DNA from: Actinomycetota bacterium
GTDB taxonomy: Bacteria > Actinomycetota > Coriobacteriia > Anaerosomatales > JAHIQC01
Assembly (NCBI GenBank): GCA_018902765.1
Contig: JAHIQC010000284.1
Location: 1-7,275 of the forward strand
Direction: 5' to 3'
DNA: 7,275 nt
Made by a program: the position numbers and the translations under genes. The number at the start of each line of letters is the position of its first letter. The stretch's first letter is position 1. This document shows, piece after piece, positions 1 to 6,473 of this stretch. The notes under the pieces were generated by a model. It ran no database searches. It was not told where the DNA came from and was given only the letters and a program-made list of their open reading frames with translations.

Positions 1-447
1 CGCGCCCATGTGACCATCCTCGAGATGAACTGCGTCGATTGCCACAACTTCCTCGTTCATGAGGAGAGCCCATCGGGCGGGCAAGTGCCTGAGATGGAAG
101 GCTGTCTCAAGTGCCACGACGGCGATCGCGCCAAGGACAGCTGCTGGGCATGTCACACCGACAAGGCCGCGCCGGTGACCCACAAGGCCACCGACTGGCT
201 CGTGGTTCATCCAGACGACGCGAGCGATCAGGCGTGCGCGAAATGCCACGAATGGTCCGGCGACTGGTGCGTTCAGTGCCACGAGACGCGTCCCAAGTCT
301 CACGGTACGGATTGGCGTGCCGCACATGGCGTCGCGGTGAAAGCACACCGAAACTGCGAAGCGTGCCACACGGGCGAGTCTTGCATCGAGTGTCACGGCG
401 TCGTGCCGCAGCTGAATCTCGATCCGAACCTGAAGCTGGTGGAGTAG
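1..447 (+). CDS. Multihaem c-type cytochrome, C-terminal part (5' end outside window)
   Basis: The reading frame is open from base 1 and stops at TAG 445-447. A GTG at 10 could be read as a start, but the frame continues upstream as R-A-H-V, so this is most likely the tail of a longer protein. The 148 visible residues carry seven CXXCH haem c attachment motifs, at about residues 11-15, 35-39, 48-52, 79-83, 90-94, 119-123 and 128-132, with many extra histidines that could be distal ligands. The last four motifs form two diheme units of the form W-x3-H-x(8-9)-CXXCH-x(4-6)-CXXCH, the same unit found in the next gene. No membrane segment is visible in this part. By family knowledge such proteins act outside the cytoplasmic membrane after haem is attached by the cytochrome c maturation system. 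The next gene starts 3 bases downstream, so the two are almost certainly one operon. The exact family cannot be named from this fragment. Confidence 0.93.
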   Translation, partial: RAHVTILEMNCVDCHNFLVHEESPSGGQVPEMEGCLKCHDGDRAKDSCWACHTDKAAPVTHKATDWLVVHPDDASDQACAKCHEWSGDWCVQCHETRPKSHGTDWRAAHGVAVKAHRNCEACHTGESCIECHGVVPQLNLDPNLKLVE

Positions 448-450
448 GCG

Positions 451-1488
451 ATGACACCCGACGCCCCACTCATACCTGCCGAGGAGCCTGCCGAGCGGTC
501 AGGCGTCCTCCGTGGACGTCTGAGAAGGCCGAGTCGCCGAACGCCTCTGTTCATGGCGATGGTGGTGCTCGGCGTTCTGGTTGTGGGATACGCGCTCCAA
601 GCGGCGAGCTCCTCGCCCGCGCTGTGCCTTTCGTGTCACGAGATGCAGCTTCGAGGACACGAGTGGGAGCAGTCTGCGCATGTTCAGGTCACCTGCGTGG
701 ACTGTCACACCAAGCCACGTCCCTGGTACGCAACGCCACTGCGCCTAGTGGATCGGGCTGCGCTGATCGTGCGGGACGTCTCGTCGCATCTGGCGGGCGG
801 CTATGACGTTTCGATCGACCGCAGCAGCGCAAAGACCTCACCGATCACCGACGCGGTGTGCTTGCAGTGTCACGACCCGAACCGCAAGGCCACCTCGGGC
901 TTCCGCATTCTCATAGACCACGTGGAACACGCCAAGCTCAACGGTTCGTGCGTTTCGTGTCACGTGAGGACCGCACATCCGGTTGAGACCAGGGGGCAGG
1001 CGCTCACGTTCATGGGGCAGTGCTTCACCTGTCATGGAACGCCGGAGCAGCCCGATGCCTCAGCCGATTGCGGGGTGTGCCACCCCGCCGACTACGAGCC
1101 GGTCCCGCCGACGCACGAGAGCACGACGTGGGCGAAGAAGCACGGCGAGACGGCCGTTTCGGACTTCGGGCTTTGCGAGATGTGCCACAAGCAGCCGTTC
1201 TGCACCGATTGTCATGGCGTGGCGATGCCACATCCGGATGGCTGGGCCGAGGGCGCCACGGGACATTCGCTTGTGGCCAAGACGAATCGCGCCGTATGCG
1301 AGCGCTGCCATGGAAAGCGCCTGGACATGTGCACCATGTGTCATCACCAGGGCTACACGCCGACCAAGGGTACGTGGGTTAAGCAGCACTTCGAGCAGGT
1401 GCGCAAGCGGGGAGCCGCGTACTGCATGGACAGGTGCCACTCGCCGTTGTTCTGCATCGGATGTCACGCGCAGACGCCTGAGTCCTGA
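451..1488 (+). CDS. Membrane-anchored 12-haem cytochrome c with NapC/NirT-like N-terminus
   Basis: This 345-residue protein has a basic N-terminus (residues 18-31, arginine-rich), one membrane segment (about 33-51) and a haem-rich exported part. The first haem motif is CXXCHxM (C59-H63, M65), followed by S-x-H and a second motif (C82-H86); this is the signature of NapC/NirT/NrfH quinol dehydrogenases, where the Met can ligate haem 1. Further CXXCH motifs lie at 137, 167, 191, 207, 242, 251, 283, 294 and 335, with one CX3CH (C325-H330), giving 12 candidate haem sites. Ordinary NapC/NrfH proteins have about four haems, so this one is greatly extended. The likely role is to take electrons from menaquinol and pass them along a chain of haems to an outer acceptor or to the upstream cytochrome; that is inference. 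The start ATG at 451 is supported by GGAG at 441-444, inside the end of the upstream gene. It converges on the next gene with no obvious terminator between them. Confidence 0.93.
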   Translation: MTPDAPLIPAEEPAERSGVLRGRLRRPSRRTPLFMAMVVLGVLVVGYALQAASSSPALCLSCHEMQLRGHEWEQSAHVQVTCVDCHTKPRPWYATPLRLVDRAALIVRDVSSHLAGGYDVSIDRSSAKTSPITDAVCLQCHDPNRKATSGFRILIDHVEHAKLNGSCVSCHVRTAHPVETRGQALTFMGQCFTCHGTPEQPDASADCGVCHPADYEPVPPTHESTTWAKKHGETAVSDFGLCEMCHKQPFCTDCHGVAMPHPDGWAEGATGHSLVAKTNRAVCERCHGKRLDMCTMCHHQGYTPTKGTWVKQHFEQVRKRGAAYCMDRCHSPLFCIGCHAQTPES

Positions 1489-1502
1489 AGGCGGCCGCTC
1501 GG

Positions 1503-3821
1503 CTAGGGAACCGCAGTGTAGGAGATCGACACGAGCAGCGGGCCGGGATCTGTTGACCAAGGGACCGTCGCTTGCAGGCTGTCAACGTAGCTCTGTGGAC
1601 CCGCAGCAGCGACGCCCAGCGCCGGACCCGTGACCGTCAGCCCCATCAGCGCCACGGCGCCTGTCACGCTGCGCGAGACCGTGCATCCCGCATTCGAGTC
1701 GACCTGGTATGCAAACGTGCGGATGGCCGACGGCGTGCCTGGGGACAGGGTGCCGAAATCGATGTCGGCATTATCCATGGTCAGCGAGACCCATGGCAGC
1801 AGGCTCACGATGATGCTCTGGCGCGCGACTTCGGTTCCTGTGGCGGCGTTCACGAGCACGACGGTCCATGTGCCCGGGGTGGCGTTGACGCCTAGGGTGT
1901 ACGCGGAGACGGCCGTGTTTCCCGGTTCAACATCAACATTCGCGCTTTGAAGGATCAGCGTTCCCGACGGATCGAGCCATCTGAACCGCACCTGCGTCGT
2001 CCCGGACAGCAGGGTCCCGAGCGCCCATACGGTGTCGGTCTGAGAGAAGGCGGTCTTGGCCGAGCTCAAGGAGCCGTCGCCATAGGTGACGAGTTGCCGC
2101 ACCTGGGTGGTGTCAGTCGCCACAGCCTGAAGTCCCGAGGAGGCGTAGGTTGCCCTGACGGTCGTCACGTCGAACGACCCGACAGGGACGGAGAGCGGCA
2201 CGGTCATGCGGACGTAGATGATCTTGGTGCCGCCGTACCCGGCCGCGCTGGCCTGAGTGATCTGAGTGACGCCATCGGTGTCGTAGAAGCGCACGGTCCA
2301 ACCGAGTGTCGAAGAGGCTGTGAGGTTGAAGGTGCGTGCTTGAGTCGAACTGTTAGTGATGACGTGCTGGAACGACACCGTCTGACCTTCGCCGGAGAAC
2401 GTGGTGTTGTTGGGCGTGAATGTGAGCTCTGATCGCACGTTGGTGGTGTCGATGGCTTGATCGAAGACGGTTGGGTCGCTCTGAAGCGCAGCCTTCACAG
2501 TAGTGATGTCGGTCGAACCGATGGTGGCGCCGGCCGGAACGATCACGCGGGCCAGCACCGACATGCTCTGCCCTGCCGTGAGCGTGACGGTCGGCAATGC
2601 CACACCCGCGGTTGTGAACACCCCTGCAGTCCAGCCGGTGGCAGAGACGGCGCTGAGTGCGAGCGTCTGGCTTACCGTGCTCCAGTTTGTGATGGTATGC
2701 GCGAACTCCATGGTCCCGCCGGGCATCATGGAGCCCGTGCGGTCTGGATCGACGCTGATGGGGCCAGCGAACGTGGAGTCAGTGACGGTCGCCGTCGCCG
2801 TGGCCTTCGCAGCGCAGGTGGCGCGCAGGGTTGTCACGTCCTTGGTTCCGGGTGTGGCAACCGCGGGCACGACCACGGTGACTATCAGAGTGCTCGTCGC
2901 GCCTCGTGCCAAGGTGACGGCTGTCACCGGTAGTCCCGTCGTGCCGTCCTTGACGGCCACTGTCCATCCGAGCGAAGAAGCCAGACTCAGGTTGAACGTC
3001 TCGGTCCCATTTCCGGTGTTGGTGAGCGTGTGTGTATAGGTCGCGGTAGCGCCGAGAGCCGCCGCACTAGAGAGCGTCGGTACCAGCGTGACCCCGTAGT
3101 AGCGCATAGATGCGACAGGCGCGTTGTCGGAGCGACCAGTGCCCAGGTCGATGATGCTGGACTGGATCGTGACGGGGCTTCCCTCGGTGACTCCGAGGGC
3201 GGTCCACGGAACCCTCATCTCGAACCGGTTCGTTGAGATATCGCATGACGTCAGGTTAGCAACATATGTGCTGGCTCCCACGGTTCCCGCAGGGGCCGCG
3301 CCGTTGCCCGGCATGGGGTCACCCGCACCGTTGGCCGGCGTATAACTCGCAACCCCGCCGGACAGGAACTTCCCGATCGGGTTGTAGGTGTAGATGACGA
3401 CCTTGTCGGCGGCACCCATCAGCCCGTCGCCGTCCACATCAACATACATGCGAAGCTCGAGCTTGCCCTTTACGGTCGTGTTGATTCGCATGTAGCCGTA
3501 TAGGTAGGTGGTGTCCCAAGTCGAGGCGATCTGCGCTAGGTCAGCACCTGCCGCGGGGTTGTCCGAATCAGCCGCGCCGGTAGCATCGGCACGCACGTTC
3601 TCCGGGTCGGCGAGCACGCCGGTCCAGTCAGTGAACGCTCCGTCGATGCCCATGGTCGCCGGGTACGTCAACGCGGAGGCCGGACCTGACATTGGGATCT
3701 GGGCGCCCACAAACACGACGAGTGTGAGCATCACGCGGATGAGCTGGCCCGGGGCACGATGAGACGAGCGGCGGCTCGCGTGCGCCTCGCTCGCGTGCGT
3801 GTTCTGCCTCAGTCCATGCAT
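1503..3821 (-). CDS. Secreted surface protein: DOMON/CBM9-like head plus three NEW3-like beta repeats
   Basis: The protein is 772 residues long. It has a signal peptide (basic region to about 29, hydrophobic 30-43, likely cleavage after the A-S-A at 48-50). Next comes a DOMON/CBM9-like beta domain (about 57-245, opening with a D-G-x3-D-W motif and containing D-V-D-G-D-G at 128-133, a possible calcium loop). Three repeats of about 105-115 residues follow (245-349, 352-462, 464-578), each with T-N-x(3-14)-G-W-T and later V-P-x-D-(V/I)-T-T-(V/L), resembling NEW3/DUF11 alpha-galactosidase-type beta modules. After them come an Ig-like region (about 578-675) and a C-terminal domain containing D-F-G-T-L-S-P-G (688-695). 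There are no CXXCH motifs, no C-terminal membrane anchor and no LPXTG. I prefer ATG 3821 because GGGAG sits 8-9 bases upstream; a TTG at 3917 would add 32 residues but falls inside the structured leader. The substrate or partner is unknown. Position beside the cytochromes hints at an envelope role. Confidence 0.85.
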   Translation of the reverse strand: MHGLRQNTHASEAHASRRSSHRAPGQLIRVMLTLVVFVGAQIPMSGPASALTYPATMGIDGAFTDWTGVLADPENVRADATGAADSDNPAAGADLAQIASTWDTTYLYGYMRINTTVKGKLELRMYVDVDGDGLMGAADKVVIYTYNPIGKFLSGGVASYTPANGAGDPMPGNGAAPAGTVGASTYVANLTSCDISTNRFEMRVPWTALGVTEGSPVTIQSSIIDLGTGRSDNAPVASMRYYGVTLVPTLSSAAALGATATYTHTLTNTGNGTETFNLSLASSLGWTVAVKDGTTGLPVTAVTLARGATSTLIVTVVVPAVATPGTKDVTTLRATCAAKATATATVTDSTFAGPISVDPDRTGSMMPGGTMEFAHTITNWSTVSQTLALSAVSATGWTAGVFTTAGVALPTVTLTAGQSMSVLARVIVPAGATIGSTDITTVKAALQSDPTVFDQAIDTTNVRSELTFTPNNTTFSGEGQTVSFQHVITNSSTQARTFNLTASSTLGWTVRFYDTDGVTQITQASAAGYGGTKIIYVRMTVPLSVPVGSFDVTTVRATYASSGLQAVATDTTQVRQLVTYGDGSLSSAKTAFSQTDTVWALGTLLSGTTQVRFRWLDPSGTLILQSANVDVEPGNTAVSAYTLGVNATPGTWTVVLVNAATGTEVARQSIIVSLLPWVSLTMDNADIDFGTLSPGTPSAIRTFAYQVDSNAGCTVSRSVTGAVALMGLTVTGPALGVAAAGPQSYVDSLQATVPWSTDPGPLLVSISYTAVP

Positions 3822-3978
3822 CGTCTCTACTCCCGGCCGTGCCAAACATAGGGCAACCGGTGCCCTTGGGTTGTTCTTCGGCAGGAAAGGGCTCTTGGCA
3901 GGAGTACCTTTCGCCAAACGGTCGATGCTCCTAGCAACCCTTGTTCCGAGTTGCGAAGGTCACATGGGCGTGGCCGCT
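3822..3978 (-). promoter_or_regulatory. Structured 5' leader, candidate regulatory RNA of the surface-protein gene
   Basis: Read on the minus strand, the leader between the likely transcription start (about 3978) and the start codon holds several pairings. They are a 5-bp hairpin (3950-3954 with 3934-3938), a long-range 6-bp helix GGGUUG/CAACCC (3940-3935 with 3873-3868), a hairpin UUGGC/GCCAA (3917-3913 with 3899-3895), and a 5-bp pseudoknot AGGAG/CUCCU joining 3932-3928 to that hairpin's loop at 3904-3900. A competing helix pairs 3915-3907 (GGCGAAAGG) with 3890-3885 and, after a 2-nt bulge, 3882-3880. It cannot coexist with the UUGGC hairpin. A last hairpin GGGCA/UGCCC (3865-3851) lies about 30 bases before the start codon. 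Two exclusive folds plus a pseudoknot are what a switch looks like, but I could not match it to a known riboswitch class; it lacks the GCAAAGC core of c-di-GMP-I (GEMM). Confidence 0.45.
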
Positions 3979-3984
3979 CACACT

Positions 3985-3990
3985 ATTATG
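3985..3990 (-). promoter_or_regulatory. Probable -10 box for the surface-protein gene
   Basis: The minus strand reads CATAAT here, five of six matches to TATAAT, in an otherwise very GC-rich stretch. It would start transcription near 3978 and so produce the structured leader. No good -35 hexamer lies 16-18 bases upstream (the best is AGCGTC-like), so the promoter is weak, activator-dependent, or read by another sigma factor. Confidence 0.4.
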
Positions 3991-4063
3991 GGGCATCCCG
4001 CCCAAGGACGCTTTGGGGCCCCGGACGACTTGATCATTCGCAGGTAGCGCGCAGGCCGCCCCC

Positions 4064-4624
4064 CTACGCCGTATCCGACTCCGCGGTCGGCGTCATTGCA
4101 TTGGGTTCTTCGGCCATCAGGCGGCCCATCAACGAACCCATCGCCACTGAGGCGATCAACGTGAGCGTCATACGTGCAATGGAGAATCTCCAGCCGAGGA
4201 ACGTCACCTCGAGCGGCACCATGGGCAATTTCACCGCCCAGGCAGTGAGCGCTGTTGTGATGATAGCCCAGCTCACTCCATGGTCTCTCATCGTCTTGAG
4301 CAGCGGGAAGACCACGAACACCGGGCCCACGAGAATCGTTCCCGCAGCGGCTGCCATGAGTAGCGCGGGTAGGCCGGCACGATCGCCTAGGTGTCGTGCC
4401 ATCGCCTGCTTGTCGATGAAGACCTGCACCAAGCCTAGGCCGGCAAACACCGCGACGATGATCGGCGCGACGCCCGCGAACGTTTTCACGGCCACCGATG
4501 CGGCGTGGTAGGCGCGCTCAGGTGAGTTGATGGCCGCGACTCCGTACAACGCTACGACGCTCAGGACGAGGCGGTAGGACTTGAGAATGCCCACAAGCGA
4601 TTGCTTGCTAGTTGTCGTAGTCAT
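4064..4624 (-). CDS. Split DUF318/ArsP_1-type permease, second subunit
   Basis: The product is 186 residues, with membrane segments at about 17-33, 50-70, 86-110, 117-132 and 152-171, and a short polar tail. The segment from K47-T-F-A-G to about 169 aligns by eye with residues 36-157 of the neighbouring permease: both share a K-(S/T)-F-x-G entry, a glycine-proline turn (G100-P101 here), an L-P-M motif (133-135) and a G-x-R-F-x(4)-R block. Proteins of this type are predicted permeases (DUF318, Pfam ArsP_1); full-length members have two such halves in one chain. The ATG at 4624 overlaps the TGA of the upstream gene by one base (TGATG), implying translational coupling, with GGAG about 10 bases upstream. 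A longer in-frame start near 4756 would lie inside the upstream gene and is unlikely. The cargo is unknown; arsenicals, metals or sulfur compounds are options from the family. Confidence 0.87.
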   Translation of the reverse strand: MTTTTSKQSLVGILKSYRLVLSVVALYGVAAINSPERAYHAASVAVKTFAGVAPIIVAVFAGLGLVQVFIDKQAMARHLGDRAGLPALLMAAAAGTILVGPVFVVFPLLKTMRDHGVSWAIITTALTAWAVKLPMVPLEVTFLGWRFSIARMTLTLIASVAMGSLMGRLMAEEPNAMTPTAESDTA

Positions 4625-5106
4625 CAGAGCACCACTCCCATCGCTAGACCGATGAGCGCGGCGGCCAGCATCGAGAGCCCATTTCGCAGGACGGCGAATC
4701 GAACGCCGAAGACCTTCGACTCCATCGGGAGCGACACAAAACCGACCAGGACCCAAGACACGATGAAGGCGGCGACCGCCGGCGTCGAGGCGCCGCCCTT
4801 AAGGAGCGTGGCGGCGATGGGATAGGCAGCGGCCGGCGGACCTGCGGCGATGCTGCCAAGTCCCGTGCCGACCACTAGCGAGAGCACTCCCGAGGAGGAG
4901 CCCATCCAACGCTCGATCAGCGCGGGGGGCACAAAGACGTCGAACAGGCCGACGAGTCCGAAGACCGCGATGAGGGTCGGCAGTATGCCCGTGAACGATT
5001 TCGCGCCGGCCCCGAGTGCCTTGCGGCTCTTTGCCGGAGACTTGCGCCAATAGACGGCGTAGGCGATGCCGACGACGGCGAGGTATACGACTCCTGTGGG
5101 GTCCAC
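4624..5106 (-). CDS. Split DUF318/ArsP_1-type permease, first subunit
   Basis: This 160-residue hydrophobic protein has membrane segments at about 5-20, 40-58, 73-101, 109-126 and 142-160. The stretch from S72-G-V-L through G-L-G-S-I-A-A-G-P-P-A-A-A-Y-P (82-96) is a strong hallmark of the DUF318 permease family; its glycine/proline-rich segment is better conserved here than in the second subunit. An L-P-M motif (126-128) and a G-x-R-F-x(4)-R block (134-141) match the partner. It begins with GTG at 5106, preceded by AAGGAG at 5116-5111, four bases away, which is short but workable. It is the first gene of a two-gene operon and lies just downstream of a promoter carrying a CsoR-like operator, so its expression probably responds to copper, persulfide or a related signal. 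The pair most likely forms a heterodimer in the cytoplasmic membrane; this is inferred from homology between the halves and from the overlap. Confidence 0.88.
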   Translation of the reverse strand: MDPTGVVYLAVVGIAYAVYWRKSPAKSRKALGAGAKSFTGILPTLIAVFGLVGLFDVFVPPALIERWMGSSSGVLSLVVGTGLGSIAAGPPAAAYPIAATLLKGGASTPAVAAFIVSWVLVGFVSLPMESKVFGVRFAVLRNGLSMLAAALIGLAMGVVL

Positions 5107-5139
5107 GCGACTCCTTCGCGATGTGAGGTGTAGTCGCCA

Positions 5140-5168
5140 AGAATACCCATAGGGGTATGGTGTGGCAA
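5140..5168 (-). promoter_or_regulatory. Promoter of the permease operon
   Basis: On the minus strand, TTGCCA (5168-5163, five of six matches to the -35 consensus) is followed by exactly 17 bases and then TATTCT (5145-5140, four of six matches to -10). Transcription would begin near 5133, about 27 bases before the GTG start at 5106, leaving a short leader with the AAGGAG site. Confidence 0.6.
5143..5158. promoter_or_regulatory. CsoR/CstR-family-type operator
   Basis: A perfect inverted repeat, ATACCC-ATAG-GGGTAT, lies between and slightly into the -10 of the permease promoter. TACCC/GGGTA half-sites with a short central spacer are the known shape of operators bound by CsoR-family repressors (copper-sensing CsoR, persulfide-sensing CstR). 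A repressor bound here would block RNA polymerase directly. The repressor gene is not in this window, and the sequence alone does not say which ligand is sensed. Confidence 0.6.
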
Positions 5169-5262
5169 GGGGTAGGGGCAGAGCTCCGCCTCAACATCTG
5201 CCGGCCGATGCCGTCGCAGGGCATTGATGATCCCGTGCGCATGCATCGTGATGGTTGCCACT

Positions 5263-6408
5263 TCACAATTCCGAGGCCGAGCCTGATGTCGGCAAGAACA
5301 GCTCGAGGATGGAACCCCCGGTCCGCGTGCGCGATGCGCTCAATCGGCCGCTGAGAGCGCGGACGAGGTTGCGAGCGATCGCAAACTCGAGTCCGCTCCC
5401 GCTGGGCCGGTCCCCGCCCGCCCGGCCGAGCAGGGCGAAGTCGTCTTCGTCGGAACCAGTGAACCCATCCGCGGCGGCGGTGCCCGTGAACTCAAAACGA
5501 ATCGCCGAGGTCCGCGGGCCGGGCTCGCCTGTCACCCTGACCTTGCCGGTCTCGGACGTCGATAACGCGGTCCGGAAAAGGCGCACGACCAGCTCGCGAA
5601 GCAACCGGAAGTCCGCGTTGACGATGATGCCGGACACGGACGCTTCGTCGATCGACACCTGTTCGGCGTCACCCCCGAGATCCGAGAGCGCTCCTCCAAG
5701 GACGTCCGCCAGCGGGACGGGCGCAGCAAGCAGCACACCCTCATCGCTTTCCCCCACGCGCAGCATGTCGCTGACGAGGATAAACAGGGAGGCTCCCGCC
5801 TGGCGGATCATAGTCATTTGTTTCGTCTGCTCCTCCGTCAACGGCCCGGCCAGACCCTCGAGCAGGACGCCCGAAAAGCCCAAGATCGAGTTGAGCGGCG
5901 TTAGGAGTTCGTGGCTCATCGCGTGCAGGAATCGGCTACGCGTCTCACTCGCGGCTTCGAGCGCCTTGATGGTATCGGTCAGCATTCGCGTCCGCTCCCG
6001 GACGGTCGCCTCGAGCTCATCTGCGCGCTCGACGCGGTCAGTGATGTCGTAGCACGAGCCGATGTAGCCAGCGAACTCACCGGTCAGGGAGTGGAATGGG
6101 CGGCCGAAGTCGGCGATCCATCGCCACTCGCCATCGTTGCGGCGAAGCCGGTAGTCCATCTTGAAGGGCTCTGCACGCGCAAACGCATCCAAGTAGGTCT
6201 TGACGCAGCGATCCAGGTCCTCGGGATGCACGCCCTCCACCCACCCGTCGCCGTTTTCCTGCTCCAGCGTCCTACCGGTGAACTCGAGCCACATCGAGTT
6301 GAAGTAGTTGCACTTGGCGTCGATTCCCGACCGCCAAATGAGCGCGGGAAAGGACTCGAGGATCTCAAGATACTGATCCTCCGCCGTCCTTCGCGAGTAA
6401 TCGGCCAT
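5263..6408 (-). CDS. Soluble PAS-domain sensor histidine kinase with degenerate ATP-binding domain
   Basis: The product is 381 residues with no membrane segment. It has a PAS domain with PAC tail (about 10-125, including H-P-E-D and the W-R-W-I-x-D-x-G-R-P motif of PAS_3-type folds), a linker coiled coil (126-157), a HisKA dimerisation helix with H-box S-H-E-L-L-T-P-L (phospho-acceptor H166), and a C-terminal HATPase-like region (about 225-375). The ATP-binding boxes are eroded. The N-box segment around 268-284 has no asparagines, the G1 box is F-T-G-T-A-A-A rather than D-x-G-x-G, and only G2 survives as G-S-G-L-E-F-A-I (337-344). It may therefore bind ATP poorly and act as a phosphatase, partner or phospho-acceptor. 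The start ATG 6408 has GGAGGTGAT eight bases before it, an almost complete anti-Shine-Dalgarno match; an earlier in-frame start at 6462 would place this site inside the gene. No response regulator is adjacent. The gene ends 156 bases before the permease operon. Confidence 0.88.
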   Translation of the reverse strand: MADYSRRTAEDQYLEILESFPALIWRSGIDAKCNYFNSMWLEFTGRTLEQENGDGWVEGVHPEDLDRCVKTYLDAFARAEPFKMDYRLRRNDGEWRWIADFGRPFHSLTGEFAGYIGSCYDITDRVERADELEATVRERTRMLTDTIKALEAASETRSRFLHAMSHELLTPLNSILGFSGVLLEGLAGPLTEEQTKQMTMIRQAGASLFILVSDMLRVGESDEGVLLAAPVPLADVLGGALSDLGGDAEQVSIDEASVSGIIVNADFRLLRELVVRLFRTALSTSETGKVRVTGEPGPRTSAIRFEFTGTAAADGFTGSDEDDFALLGRAGGDRPSGSGLEFAIARNLVRALSGRLSASRTRTGGSILELFLPTSGSASEL

Positions 6409-6473
6409 CGGTATCACCTCCGGGGGCTCAGCTCTACTAGCTCTCGTGTTGAGAGTACCCAAAGTTGCACCCT

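Noticed and set aside
111..806. Plus-strand ORF of 231 residues overlapping both cytochrome genes
   Set aside because: It is an arginine-rich out-of-frame reading across two genes with 19 haem motifs in the proper frames.
1489..1502. Terminator between the convergent cytochrome and surface-protein genes
   Set aside because: The 14-base gap is GC-rich but has no convincing stem-loop with a T-run on either strand.
2503..3039. Plus-strand ORF of 178 residues opposite the surface protein
   Set aside because: It is antisense to the repeat region; its valine/alanine-rich make-up mirrors the coding strand's valine, alanine and threonine codons.
3822..3917. Longer start (TTG 3917) for the surface protein
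   Set aside because: An AGGAG lies before it, but it would add 32 residues ahead of the signal peptide and run through the structured leader; ATG 3821 has its own good site and gives a normal export signal.
3822..3978. c-di-GMP-I (GEMM), TPP, SAM, cobalamin or fluoride riboswitch
   Set aside because: I compared the leader with the conserved cores I remember and found none; it remains an unclassified structured leader.
4917..5261. Minus-strand ORF starting just after the kinase stop codon
   Set aside because: It runs through the permease promoter, the CsoR-like operator and the start of the permease gene in another frame, and its product has no recognisable features.
5255..6052. Plus-strand ORF of 265 residues opposite the kinase
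   Set aside because: It is an antisense shadow in high-GC DNA, rich in S, R and P; the minus-strand kinase has clear domains.
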